Shown piece by piece: positions 40,410-53,000 of a stretch of 64,000 nucleotides of DNA. The DNA comes from Durusdinium trenchii (lineage: Eukaryota > Sar > Dinophyceae > Suessiales > Symbiodiniaceae), in assembly GCA_963970005.1 (NCBI GenBank), contig CAXAMN010023695.1:955118-1019117 (forward strand), in the 5' to 3' direction. The position numbers and the translations under genes are program-made. The notes beneath the pieces are model-generated. The model did not search any database, was not told the origin of the DNA, and saw nothing but the letters and a program-made list of their open reading frames with translations. The stretch's first letter is position 1. Each line of letters begins with the position of its first letter.

Positions 40410-43400
40410 AGCTAGATTGAGAATTGAGACAAGGCACTTGCCAAGGTGTTGAGATTTACCTCCAAATCAGTGTCCAGGCCAAGTGCACCACTAGGTGTCA
40501 GAACAACCGTACCCTCAGTTCTTCGGCAAGAAACACACCCCAGGGATCTACATGCGACATGCAACTGCTACCACCCACAGGCACCCACCTATATTCTCCA
40601 AATGCCCTCGCCATCATTAAGCCGGAAAGTGTCTGAGCTTGAATAGACCACCCTCTCAATCCACGCCCCACTTGCGGCCGAGCAACCAAGCCATCCCGAG
40701 TGATGACAGGGCTCGCAGTCGCCACATGGGGCCAAAAGCGGCCAAAAGCGTGTTAAGCGTCAAGGGCTTCCACCACTCCCAAAAGATTCATGGTGTTCTC
40801 CTTATGCAGCAACCCTCCACCATGTGGAAAAAAACAACAGTGAACAAAAAACACATTGAGAACATAAGCTGCAAGTTGCTCCACCACCGTGCTCCGCTGA
40901 TCAGGCGTGCTCACCCCATTTCCATCCATCTAGCTGGGAATACTAATCTGAAGAAGCACTGAAAGGGACAAACCTGACCGGGACAAACCAAAGCACTGTA
41001 GTACTGTACTACAGGTCACCAGGTAGGTGGCAGCTGGGGTGGACCACCCGTCCGCGGCGCACACAGCGCCGGGGGAATGAGTCAACCCACCCTTTTTCCG
41101 TCATCTCCTCTTGCTACATGATTGTAATTGTAGCATCTCCATGTTTTGCAAACTTCCGGAACTCTTCCGGAACAACCAGCCCATCAGGCCAAACAGCTTT
41201 AAGATGCTTTTAGTGATCCTGCACTCAGCCAGGGACGAAGTGTAGCAAAAGAAACGCCCAGCAGTGGTATGGGCAATGCTTGGGCCGCAATGAACCTGTG
41301 CTCTTGGATTTCCCTTTTGATAAGTCTGTCTAGCCATTCTGGCACAGAATCCATTTGCTGACACCGTCCTCAGTGAAGCACCTGCCACGGCAACACACCC
41401 AACGGGGTAATTTAAGTGCCTGCTGCACATGGAGACACTGGTTGGGGTTGATGAGCTGGAAGTCGTATAGTGTAGGTAGGCCTTGCCACAGTGTGGGCTG
41501 ATACGTCCCTCTGTTATACAGTCTTTTTACGCATGATTACCCCCCCGGGCATTGATTGGTCATGGGCCAACTGGCTGCGGGGCCGTTCACACTCTGCTCA
41601 AAGAATCCGTGTGCTGATTCGGGACCTTGACAGTCTTTTGGCCCACAGCCCCCCCCAAAAAGAAACAGTAATGATTCAGTTTGAGCTTCCCAAGCACAAG
41701 TTGGCTCAAGATGCAACCCTGTCGGCTGAGATCCTCACGATGGCTCAGCATTGCTAGCTGCATCATTAATGCAGTGGAAGTGTCGTATATCTGTCCGCCC
41801 CTCTCCGTGATTCACCCTCGTCACAGCTGCACATCTGTTGCGACCCCAAATCGAGCGGTCGACCGCCGGCGAAGTCCCAGGCTGAGCAAATTTCCTGCCA
41901 GCCCCAGCGTCCGACTGTTCAAGTTCTCAGTCTGGAAAGAACATCGCGAACATCGTCTGTGATGGTCATGTAATTCGTGGTCAACATACTGTTCGCAACT
42001 CCCCTGCAGCCTCACATCAGGCTTGCCAGGATGGACTTGGAGCTTCAAGCGATGACTGGAGAGGGGTTCGGCTCTATATCCTACATCCAGTACTCGACCA
42101 TCAACCGGCTTTCACTCCACGATAAGATTGAGAAACACACAGCCGCATAAAAAAAACAAAGCCACCTGTTTCTGGAAATTGCTGGGATGGATGGGATTCA
42201 AGGTACACCTCGACATTTGCCATGTGTATTCCATAATTAGTGGAACTGTTTGAAGTCTCTTAGGGCACCTATCGGCCCACCTTCACTTGTGTAGCACATT
42301 AAGCTCAGCTCCGAATCGCCCATCCGCCAGTGGGACACCCTCAGTGGACCGTCAAGCTGCACTTGGAAAGGCCTGCGAGCTCAGCGGTGAAAACTCCAGA
42401 GTGGACATAGACTGCCATGTTTGACGACCGATGGGTCGAGTGCGTCAGCATTGGATAACAACTATGAACATGAAACCAATGACTGCGAACCTTCGCGAAA
42501 AAAGTCATTGTGGCTGGGTGTTTTCGCACATCGCAAGCCCCAACTAGGGCACTCTGCCTGGCCAACGGCCACCGGCTCATGGGCGCAAGCCTGGACTGCT
42601 GAGGAGGCTCGTACGGCGAATTCTGCTGGTCAGTTGTGCGGCTCTGGAACCCTTGAACCATCCCAACATGTCTTTATGGGTCTTGGACGGACGTCTGAAC
42701 TTGCAGTCGGAGCCCAAAATCCCAACATGACCTTGGGCGGCATTATCTCGCGTAGTTTCGGGTGTTGACACCCATTCATACCAAACATATCAAATTAAGT
42801 TAAGTTGTCTTTTTTATTAGAGTAAATAGTTGTTGCCCCCTCATCTTTGTCCATGTTGCATTGCGAGTTCTCTTCTAATCTCTGGAGAGCCTCAGATTTT
42901 GTTTAAAGAACACTATTAATCCGTCATACCCGTCTGAAGGCTCCAAGTTCAGCAAGCAAGTCGCTCCGCTCAAGTGGTCGAGTTCTTGGGGCTTCTGATT
43001 TTCACCAACGGTCACCAACAACATTAATACGCACTAATATGTATAATATATATATATATATATCAAAAACAGAAAGGAGCGCTCTCAGCGGCGCGTTTTT
43101 ACACTGTGGGATCTTCTATGTGTTTGGCTTCTGTCAGTTGAACGTTGTCTCTTTCATTGCTTTCTTTGATGCTTGCTGCTCTTTCTGTGCAAATGAAAGA
43201 AACTGATTCTGCTAAAGCTCCCCCTTCCCCCCAAGTCAACCCCAAGAAAACAAAAAAAATAGTCACAGCACTTTGTTTGCTTGACCCCCTCTTCCCATGG
43301 TTTGTGCCAGACTTGTTTTTTTGTTTTCTTGTTTGTGTTTGTTTTGATTTCCTTGGCACTCCGCATTCCCATTGGACCAGGTTTGCAGACTTTTCATGTT

Positions 43401-43460
43401 CTTCCTCGCGCAGGCTCAGCAGAGACCATCTGTTTGACGACGCTACTTTGTGGATGCCGG
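40410..43460. other. Region with no clearly supported gene
   Basis: Open frames occur on both strands (for example 42,421-42,768 plus and 41,821-42,048 minus) but none reads convincingly as protein. An AT microsatellite lies at about 43,040-43,064. It may be intron or intergenic DNA upstream of the minus-strand genes. Confidence 0.4.
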
Positions 43461-43494
43461 TCATTTTCGAGTTCCCGTTGAGCGTCGAGTCTGG

Positions 43495-43720
43495 TAGGTC
43501 AGCATTTCCTTCAAGTTGTTATTCCAAAACCTGATGGACTCTTCCACCCACAAGCGATGGCTGGTCAGATTCATGGAGTTGAGGGCAAAGTTCTTCCTGC
43601 GAATCCATGCGTCGAAAGCCTCAGACATGTTGGTTCGAACCTTGCGGAGTCGAGCCTTTTCCGTCTTGGTGAGGTTCCTTTTGGCACACTTGTGGTTACA
43701 GCGACGGACCATGGAACTCA
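43495..43720 (-). CDS. Exon, basic protein segment, unrecognised
   Basis: The minus strand reads RRCNHKCAKRNLTKTEKARL, then RKVRTNMSEAFDAWIRRKNF and RLWVEESIRFWNNNLKEML. The basic, aromatic composition is protein-like. The antisense 188-codon plus-strand frame (43,516-44,082) is longer but has a poor composition and runs into an AT repeat, so I treat it as a shadow. Confidence 0.4.
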
Positions 43721-44155
43721 TCGATGACAAAGTGCTTGATTTGCTTGAAGGCTGTCTTGAGCATTCTCTCGGATTTTACTCGCGGAGGGAGGGTAACATG
43801 CGGAGTCCAGAAAGGGCATTAGTAGCAGAAGCCTTTCGACTAAGGCAATGGACATCACGACGGGAGCCAAAGGTCCCACCCTCTTTTCGAGTGGTTCCAG
43901 GGGGCATTGAAGAAACAACAATGAAACAACCATGCGAAAAGCCTCGTGGGGTGAGAATATGTGAGGATGGCATCATTGAAAAACACGAGAAACCTCTCAT
44001 CCACCCTTTGAATAATCTACAGGAACCTATTTATATATATATATATGGTTACCTGGTTACCCAATCTGAACAGCTGACATAATCAAGGCCGCACTTTCAA
44101 CTCTTCAAGGGTCCTTGACAGCCTTCACAACCTTTAGGCATTCCATGACACTCCC

Positions 44156-44345
44156 ATTTCCAATTCCTGCTTTTCAGGTGTTTGCTTTGCATCCAGGTGT
44201 TTGGGGTGTGCAATGTGAGATTGACCTTCGCTATGCCGTCCTTGTGAGAAATGTGGCTGACCAAAGTTGTGAGCAAGCGTTGCCCAACAGCTGACCAAAC
44301 TTGTGAGCAAGCATGGTCCAACAATTGGTCATGTGAGACACTAGA
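44156..44345 (-). repeat. Left inverted flanking repeat of the plus-strand block
   Basis: 44,156-44,203 is the exact reverse complement of 62,844-62,891 (48 bases). Beyond it, 44,245-44,340 holds about three degenerate copies of the ~33 base CTCACAA-CTTTGGTCAGCTGTTGG unit in reverse orientation. Between core and array, 44,221-44,240 is identical to 20 bases of the DUF7869-type exon at 51,515-51,534. Confidence 0.85.
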
Positions 44346-45777
44346 GTGCGCATGGTATATAGTATGTGCTCTTTGTTTTGCGAGCGCTTGGTGTGGAGAT
44401 TGATGGGCCTTACCACACATGGCTAGGTTTTGTTTGCGTGTCTTTTGGGTGGACAAAGGCATCACAAACACATGTTACAACACACATGTTACTGTCTCTC
44501 TCGATTGTTTCAGAAAACAGAAAGAGCAAAGGTGGGTGGCTTACACATGCTTACACACGAGAAATGGTAGAGTTGCTTTTGGGATCACTATATATAAGTT
44601 CAGCTATCGGGTTTCAGGAAAACCATCGAGAAGGATTCGGTCGTCGAAGAATCGGACTGAACAGAAGCGCGCTGGGCAATGTTGGGTTCCTAGCTCGCCT
44701 GCAGCGCGCATCTAGGGACAGCCAGGTTTAACAAGAAAAGGTACAGAAGGTACAGTTGTCTCCCATGATCTCCCATGCATGCCCGCTGGTTGAGGACAAA
44801 GCCCGTGGAATCTCTCATGTATAATTGAACCGAACTATAAGTGTTTGACTTGGGAATCGTTTTCGGAGCAGCCGGGGCATCTCCCATGGAATCTCCCGCC
44901 CATGGCCACTGAATCAGCAGCCGGAGGCGTGCCTCCTTTCTCACGTCAGTCGAACAGATCCTGTGATGAAACCTTCTTTTTAGGTAGGATATTGTTGAGG
45001 TATGAAAACATATTGACATATTGCCAGCTGTTCCAAAGAAGCTTATTGCAATGTCAAATTTGACACTCGACAGCCATGAACAATATCCTACCTCGTGCCA
45101 CCCAGCGCAACTTGAAAGGCCACGTAAGCCTTTGCACTACTACTTGGTGAGAGGCAAGGGCAGGGGTCCAACGCGCCTTCTTGTTTTTTGAACACACATT
45201 GAAAACCTACTCAAATGGGTCGAGCAAATATCAAGTGAATAGATTGGACGACAAAAGGATCGGGGGGTGAGGGTTCTTGCATCAACCTGCTGTGATCGAA
45301 TTTGGCACCCCTTCCGGCCCTCTGTGAGACCGGATCCCCAAAGCCGTCATTGCGATCCCAACCTCAGGATGGTTGAGAAGAAGATAGAAGAAGCGAGAGG
45401 AAGGCGAGCTCGCGTTCGGGTGGCAGGTGTGCTTAGGGCAAGTGACTTCCAACATGGTTGCTTCACACGCTGAAACCACATGAACATTGCTGATTTGGCT
45501 CAAAGAGCATTCACAGCCATCGTGGACTGGAAGTCAGGTACTTGTGACCACTGTTCTTGACAGATGTTGAATGCCTTTCGGGAAATCGGCCCTAGGCCTT
45601 TCTGCAATACTTGTGGAAGGCAGGATGATCGAACACGTTCTTCCACTGGTCCAGGATTCATAATAGGTGGACTAGCAGGTGGTTCTGTTTGTCCAGGATC
45701 TCAGAGATTTGCCCATCGATGTCAAGACAGGCCTGTACATTTTTATACATTTTTATCCAAGAAGGGTGCAGAACAAA

Positions 45778-45957
45778 ATGGAACAGGCTTCCTCATCATC
45801 TCGTAGCCGTTCAAGAACCCCAGAACAGGCCATCGCCCCAACATGTCCACTTTCAGTTGTTGAACCTTCCCGACCCCTTCTCCGGCACCACTTTTCCGAG
45901 GTTCGAAGCGCAGCTGGATTCGTTCGCAAGGCCACCAAGTTGCAGAAGCTCTCACCA
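45778..45957 (+). CDS. Candidate first exon with an SR-rich N-terminus
   Basis: ATG at 45,778 reads MEQASSSSRSRSRTPEQAIA and then a mixed polar segment to a stop at 45,958. Ser/Arg-rich starts are frequent in nuclear proteins. It may be the N-terminal exon of the methyltransferase gene downstream, or a spurious frame; another frame reading LNLPDPFSGTTFPRFEAQL overlaps. Confidence 0.3.
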
Positions 45958-46380
45958 TGAAAGAAACCTTTATCTAAAAAACAAATCATGAAACCCTTAA
46001 ATCATGAAAGACTTGCTGCAGAATGCCATCCTGGAATGGTCGCCTTTGCTCCCTTCTCAGCCCACTGGTGAGACCACTGGCATTGTGTTTGGAATCATTC
46101 GGTGCCCAGGAGTCGTGCAATCCTTGAAGACCTTCAGAATCCAAACGCACGAGTGTGACACTTGGTTTAGCCATATTCGGCAACCGCATCGGCCATGTGG
46201 ACTATTTTAAACTACTCTAGGTGGTTTGCAGCTTTAGACGCCTACAAGATCCTACAAGCCTAAGGCTTACGAAACACCTTCGTACAGGAAGTTCCAGGTG
46301 TGTCTTATCAATATACTATAGGACTTGTTTTATTCGCGGGTACTCTTTCTATTCTTTCCTGGAAGGCCACTGGCCAATAC

Positions 46381-46510
46381 ATGGCCACCCAAGCTGACTC
46401 CGACTCAGACACCCAGGTCTCAACCTCAGCGTTGCTGTCTAGTGTGTATCAGGCTTCAAGGGAACGTTTGTTTGTAAGGATGTTGTGGACAAAACAGCTT
46501 TTGCTTCCGA
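46381..46510 (+). CDS. Candidate exon upstream of the DNA methyltransferase
   Basis: From an ATG at 46,381 the plus strand reads MATQADSDSDTQVSTSALLS, then SVYQASRERLFVRMLW. Acidic Ser/Asp start followed by a helical segment. It could be an N-terminal exon of the methyltransferase gene; linkage is by strand and order only. Confidence 0.35.
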
Positions 46511-46551
46511 AGTGAACCAGCAAGTATGGTGCCCAGACTAGACCCATCGCA

Positions 46552-46770
46552 GTGACTTTTGAAGGGTGTGTTTTTCGGGCCCAGGTGAAAGCATACCTCT
46601 CCCGTCCAGAGTCCATTGCCTTTCCGAAGAATGCTCTCATGCAAGTGTATGATGTGATGCACGCTGCAGTTCACTCGATGAAGAGTGGCGAATGCTCTTT
46701 CGAATGTATTTCTGATATTAGGGTAGATGATTGTGATCTCAATCGTCTTTCTGACTCAGATCCTGGTGTC
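46552..46770 (+). CDS. Candidate exon upstream of the DNA methyltransferase
   Basis: Reads TFEGCVFRAQVKAYLSRPES, then IAFPKNALMQVYDVMHAAVH and an acidic end. Convincing composition in a 73-codon open frame. Function unknown. Confidence 0.45.
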
Positions 46771-47461
46771 TACTGACATGGATCAATCTAGTTCGAGTTT
46801 GGAGGGGTTTTGATGGCAGATCAGATGTGCCATCTACATGGGGATCGCAGGGAAAAACGGTGTTAGATTTGACCAGATTTGCGTGGTCCATTGAACCTGC
46901 AACATGCTTACATGATTCTTTTGCAATGTCTTTACATGTTTTCTCAAGGGATTGGGGTCAACGGTTGCTTCAAACCACTCTGCACCGCTTTGCATCATGA
47001 CGCTCCCGGATGTCAACAATCTTAGCGAGTGCCCTGCTCAGTCAGAGTTCATAAAAAGAACCTATGATTATCGTATAAGAACCCTGACATGATCACACCG
47101 TTCTTTATGGCCACCAAGTTGTGATGACGAGACCCCACCTCCACGAGCTGATCTGACGAAGGTTTCGAGTCCGGCAGTTTACTGTATCTCGAGTTTTCTG
47201 TCCAGCGTTTTTGTGGCACCCCGGCGCCGGCAGACTGGGCAGGCCATGAAGTTCGGCCTCAGCCGAACACCGCAGGAGCAGCCACGACCCTTTAAGCCTG
47301 GGTGCATGCCGCAAAAGCCTCGAAGAAAACTGAACATCATCCTTGTCGCCCAAATGCAGCAAAGCTTTGGAATATGTCATGTTTATATATGTTTATCACG
47401 CTTTGGAAGTATATATGGAACCTGCTCAAATACGGAACATTTCTCTGAGCCTTCCTGACTT

Positions 47462-47600
47462 CTTTCAGGTTTCGAAAGCGGCCAAAGAATGCGGCCAAGT
47501 CGGCCAAATCAAGGAAAACATCGAAAAAGGTGAAGCTTGTGACCAAGAAGACCATTACCAAGTCATCCTGGGGATGCATCAGCCTTAAGCTCAGTTAAGG
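47462..47600 (+). CDS. Lys-rich candidate exon upstream of the methyltransferase
   Basis: After CTTTCAG the plus strand reads FRKRPKNAAKSAKSRKTSKK, then VKLVTKKTITKSSWG. A basic, nuclear-localisation-like segment. Its position suggests the N-terminal part of the methyltransferase gene. Confidence 0.45.
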
Positions 47601-47804
47601 TTAAAGAAAGATGGCTGAAGCTGGCATTTACTACGCATGTTTTTCCTCAGGGTGTTTTTCAGCAACGACTACAGCTAACACGAGCTGTTTGACACAGCGC
47701 GGATCCGGGGACTGATTTTCTTTTGCAATCTTTGTACTTTGGACATCAATGCTGCAGGTGATGCAGGTGTCAGCTGCATTTTTCTTGGCAGGACTTCGCG
47801 ACTC

Positions 47805-49316
47805 AGGTGTTCTACTGGCGGGATTACAAGGCAGCATGCGCCCGTGATTCCAAGAGCCCCGGAAAGTATGTCTCTCCAGCTTTAGCTGAACACTTCGCTG
47901 GCTATGCCCTGAGACTCAAGCTCTCACGATATTCTAATCGCTCCAGACATGTTTCCGGCTCAGGCCTGCCCACCAATTGGACTAACCCCTCCATTGGCTC
48001 GGTCTCGAAACGAGATGTGGAACTTGCTTGTCCTTGGAAGACCTTGCCAAGTCAGGCGGTTCAAGTTCAAGTTTTTCAAAGCTTGCGTGTTTCCTGTCCG
48101 CAGCTGCAGGCCAAGAAGCACAGGGTCCTGAGCCTATTCACAGGCGTTGCAGGCCTTGAATTGGGGGCCTCTCAGTCTGGGCCCCATCATCTGGGAAATG
48201 AAGCCGTGGAGGTCTGGATTTCTTTGGCCCAGGTTCTGCAAGCTGAGGCTGGCTGTCAACTCCTCAGATTTGACTTCACTAGTGACACTTCACTAGTGAC
48301 ACTTTCTCTCTTGAAGTGGTTGAGGTCGAAAAGGATGAGGACTGTCGAGAGGTACTCATGAGCAGAATGTTGGAAGACCATTTGCCGACAGTCCCAGTCT
48401 TGGAAGATGTGGAATCCGTTGATGGCACCAAATGGGTTGGTCAAATCGACGGGATCCTTGCCGGCTTTCCATGCCAGGCGATGTTTTGCTGTGGCTTGAT
48501 GATGTCATCAACACATTGCCCACATGTCTGAGGGTTGTTTTTTGTCATATCATTTGTCCGCCAGGGCTTGAATGACTCTAGGACGGCACTCCTGCAGCAT
48601 TGCTTTAGGCTTTATGATGAGACTCATTCGAGACTCAGTCGCATGGCTTTTTTGAAGCACGACAGAGAAAACAAAGCAGGACTGTTTGACACACATGCTG
48701 GGTAGTGTGTGGGTCCTATTGATTGGTTGAGGCGCTTCTTGTTGCTGGAGAATGTTTCGAGCATTTTGGCAAAGGACATGATCGAGATTTGGGAGAAGAT
48801 CGTCGAGGCCATACTGCTTCAATCAAGTCCGGATCGCTTGTTATCGGGGCGCAGGAAACACAATACCGGAACATGCGACTTGCCCACGCAGTGATCAGTG
48901 GCTTCATGTGCGGAAGCGATGCAGCTTGATTAACAGCTTCTTTTTGCGCTGATCGAATCATGATAGCTGTGTTGCTTCTTGCTCTCTCCTTTCAAGGTTT
49001 GGCGAGAGCGGATATTCATTCTGGCATTCCGGCCACACTTCAACTTCTTCAAGGCGCCATGTCGACTCGAGGAGTGTATGGTTTGCTCACTAAGAATGGC
49101 AGGGGTTTACCCTCATGGACGAGAAAGACATGTCTGCCATGCCCCAGCGTGAGTGGTATCCACATAGCAGACCGCCTCTCAGCTCGTGGCTGGACAAGGC
49201 TCAAAGCAAGGCCTCGAAGTCCCGCCTTCATCAAGTTGGCAATTGTGTGATGCCGCAGCTGTGCCATTTGGGATTAAACATCCTGGGGCATGAGCTGCGA
49301 AGAAATGGCAACTTCT
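47805..49316 (+). CDS. C5-cytosine DNA methyltransferase, catalytic region in several exons
   Basis: The plus strand shows the C5-methyltransferase motifs in the right order. Motif I is LSLFTGVAGLELG (48,128-48,166), which binds S-adenosylmethionine. After a ~130-base intron comes VEVEKDEDCREVLMSRM and motif IV GFPCQ (48,467-48,481) with the catalytic Cys. GLNDSRTALLQHCFRLYDE follows a ~90-base GC-AG intron. Motif VI is RFLLLENV with the catalytic Glu (48,733-48,756), and motif X is QVGNCVMPQL near 49,234-49,263. Upstream sequence from an AG|G acceptor at 47,806 reads VFYWRDYKAACARDSKSPGK and is likely part of the same protein. It would methylate cytosine in nuclear DNA. Two oddities are the missing DISxAG-like segment after PCQ and a frame change near 48,820. 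Dinoflagellate genomes carry many methyltransferases of this type, some inside retrotransposons, so a mobile origin is possible. Confidence 0.75.
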
Positions 49317-50088
49317 AGCTGACTGATCTTTAGGCAGTCAATTCGTGAAATTCAAGCTTTGGATTCGGAAGAGAATGTGTGCCTTCCACACATCGGGTAA
49401 AAATAATTGTGTTTCTTTCAGCAGTGAGTTTGAAGTAAACACATTCAACCTGAAGTGAGAAGCATGTCTTGTGACTGTGTATGCATGTTTTCCTGCTCAC
49501 TTAGCGGGTCGTGCGGGCGTTCGCGGATTGAGCGCCTTAGCGTGGAGTCGGAGGTGGAACATCTGGCTTGTTTGTGACCTCGGCAAGTCAGTCGGCAAGT
49601 CATGAAATGGTGCAAGCGCTTCCCTTCAATCGAGCAATTGTTTCACATTTCGACTCGTCTAGTTCTTGGCTCACAGTTTCATGTTTCATGTTTCAACCTA
49701 TTCATTTGGATGTTGCCCAAAGAAAGCCAAGGGCACCTGAATCTAAACCGCATTAAACCACACAGTTCCTTTTTTGGAGTTTCTTGCATGACACACGAGG
49801 GCTTACAGTATCATTCTCTTGCGAGCATCAAATGTTTGCGCGCTTGCTATTTGTGCTTCTGCCGATCGGAGGCTCCCGGGTTTGAAGTTGAAGAAACAAA
49901 GATTAGCAAAAGTTTTTGCAAATACGTTCAACATGCACTCTGGGCTACCAGTGACTCACGAGGCTCGTTCACCCTGCCCGGGGACAGTTGGCAGGCTTGC
50001 ATCCCGTCAAACAAAAGCAAAGACATCATGATGCGAGAGCAAACCAAATGATACCCATGAGTTTTGCAGCTGAGCGGAGGTCAGTGCT

Positions 50089-53000
50089 ATGCCATTGAAA
50101 TCAGTGGACGTTTTGAGCGATGACGAGTGCTCGAAACCCAGCACAGTTCCAACGTTTGTGCCTCCAGCGAAGGGTTTGAAGCGGTCCAAGAGACCTGGCA
50201 AAAAGCGGAGTCCACATCTAGTGCAAAGCACAGCTGATCCTCAAAAACTGCGTCATTTGATTATGTCAGCATGTGGCTGCACACTTAGCTGCTTTCTTCC
50301 CTTTCGAGAAAACTACTCCTTGTGGGAAAAATGGTTGCACCTGCGAAACCTTTTCGACAAGATGACGAAGTTGGAGAAAGATCAGTACGTCTGGCCCCTA
50401 AAGCAAAGAGTATGTGTGAATCACTATCGCTCTGCCATCAGCTTCTCACCCATTCCCATTTTCCATTTTCCAGATTCCATTTCCAGGTGTTTGACCTCAT
50501 CCGGAAGACCACCGACTCTGCTTGCAGAGGCATCCGCCATTTGTCTTACGAGGGGTGCTTACTGTGCAACAGTGGTTTCAGAAAGCTTATGGGTATCGGC
50601 CAAGGCCGCTTTGCTCGTATGAGCCGAGCTAGTCGATCAGGTCTCGCATTACCGCCATACGATGCACGCTACATCCCCAAAGGTAAGAAACCACCTTCAG
50701 AAGCACGCTCAAAAGTGCATGGCTTCCTCACCAAACTCTACCTGGAAACAGCGGAGTTCATCCCTGATGGCCTGAACAGCAACAAGCGGCCCAGGCAAGG
50801 CGACAATCGGCGTGATCGTGAGATGGATCGAACAAGAATCAAACATCTCCCGCCAGCATCCATAAACGATTACCACCTTCAGTGCATCGCAGCGCTGCCA
50901 GAGATCAAAGTCAGCAAAAAACTTTTTACTTCTGTGCCTTGTCTAGTCTAGTCTGGACTTTTTTCCACTAGCGACTGAACGTAAGTAATGAACCATAATG
51001 AACCAGTATCCTATGTTTGAAGCGTTGAAACTGCCAACGTGCTAGGTGTGGCAAGATGATTTTGATGATCGATTGCGTATAAGGTTTGCCAAGCACCACA
51101 GCAAGTGTTCACAATGTATCCGACATCGGCTCATACTGAAGAAACTCGGACAGTGTCCGGCTGCTAGGCGAACACAGGAGGCTTTGTTGCAAAAACACCT
51201 TGCACGCCAGCATCGCGACCGTCAGTCCTACTGGGATTTGAGGGCTCAGTCACGTTTGCAAGCCAACCACCCCTTCACCTACTGCATCACGGGGATCATC
51301 GATAGTATGGATGCCCAGAAGCATTCGTGGCCGAGGAGCAAAAACATGTCCAGTAAGGACTTCGCATCCTTCAACCGACCGAGACTGACCTCTACCAGCT
51401 TGATATTCCACGGTCACCTTGTAACTGTGAACCTATCTCCGCACAACGTGTCCTCAAACTCAAGCAGAACGTGTGAGATTTTGAGCAATGGTTTGAGTGT
51501 GCTCTCTACACGGGTTGACCTTCGCTATGCCGTCATCCACATTCAAGCAGACAACTGCACGAAAGAGCTCAAAAACAATACAAGCTTCCGTGCCCTTGCG
51601 TACTGGACAGCAATGTCCAAGATCAAAGCTGGCGAGTGTGGCTTCCTCTCGAGCGGTCACTCGCATGAGGACGTTGACGCTATGTTTGCGTTACTCCGGG
51701 CATGGCTAGCGTCGCATCAGGAACTTTGGACCCCTGACAGCTTCCGTCAGTGTCTACAAGAGTGGTTTTCCGACAGGCAACGGCGCCCTCTCGAGCAGCG
51801 ACATCGAATGGTCAACCTGATCACACAGTACAGGGATTGGACTCTTGAACCTCACAGTAAGTGGTAGACTCCTCTTGTCCTCTTGTCCTTTTGTCAGTGT
51901 CCTCTTCATCTTTGAGCAACCTAGGAAGTTATTCTTTTCAGACCAGTTCGACCACGCCCATCTCACAGGATGCGGCGGCCCCGGTGCCCCGCATCTTTTT
52001 CGATTTGATCGGATTGGGGACATAGGTGTGGTACATGTCAATCAAGATTGGATGTGTGTATGCTTTTTGTTATGCCTTCCGCCGTGCATTGGTATACATT
52101 ACGCCGCATGCGCTAGGCGTGCCACGGGCCAGCGTCGATGACACGAAATGGAAGAAGGTGTCGTACACACCTCATCCGTCGGATGTGATCCTAAGGACTG
52201 TGACACGGACACCACAGGGGAATTATGTCCATTTCGGCATTGCTGTCCTTCTAGGACGAAGAGGTTTATGAGCGATGTGCATTGGAGTGAACATATGGTA
52301 TTGTTCTTACCCTATGACGTGGCCCAATCGTGCGTTGGCTCTCCACCAGGCTCCGTATGATGAAGCAAATGATTAAGCCTTCAACTTTTTTCCAATATAA
52401 AGTGTCATGCTTCAATTTGGTGTGTTCATATGGATGCATGCTTCCTGGCAGTCTTCATTGAGCCCAAGACCACAAGCCAAGAGGAGGCCAAGGCGTTCAA
52501 AAAGTATGCCGCGATGATGCGCTTTAGCCTCAGAAAACAATTCTGCTGGATTCCGTGAATTGCTTGAATGTGTTTCAGTACTCTTTGGTTTTTCATGTTT
52601 TTTCCAGCTTTCCTTCATGATGGAACGAACCAAACTGCAAGGTGAGTATCCGTTCGAGATGCACTCAGCGGCCCAAGAATTGGAAAATATTTCCAATGGG
52701 GTGGTCTCTCACGAGCCATTGATGGATGTGAGCTGGTCAGAATCCTAACAACCATGCATGTTGAAACCCTCAAGTTCCAGTGTTCCTGCTACAGGGTCTT
52801 GCACCGCACACTCACTCGCAAAGTCGAAGAACGGCTTTCTTCCAAGGGCCCTGCCATATCGTGGACCAGCCGTTGGTCCTGGTGTGCAAGCGGCTGTGAG
52901 ATATAGGGGCAGAGACTTTGAGGCAGTCTAAAACTCAGACTGTGAGCTAAACGTTCTTGGCAACCGAAACGCGACACAGGTGTCACCCCCAAAATACCCC

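Noticed and set aside
43625..43650. GGTTCGAACC resembling a tRNA B box
   Set aside because: No cloverleaf can be drawn around it and the bases belong to a protein-like minus-strand exon.
43516..44082. 188-codon plus-strand open frame
   Set aside because: The minus strand over the same bases reads better as protein, and the plus frame runs into an AT dinucleotide repeat translated as YIYIY.
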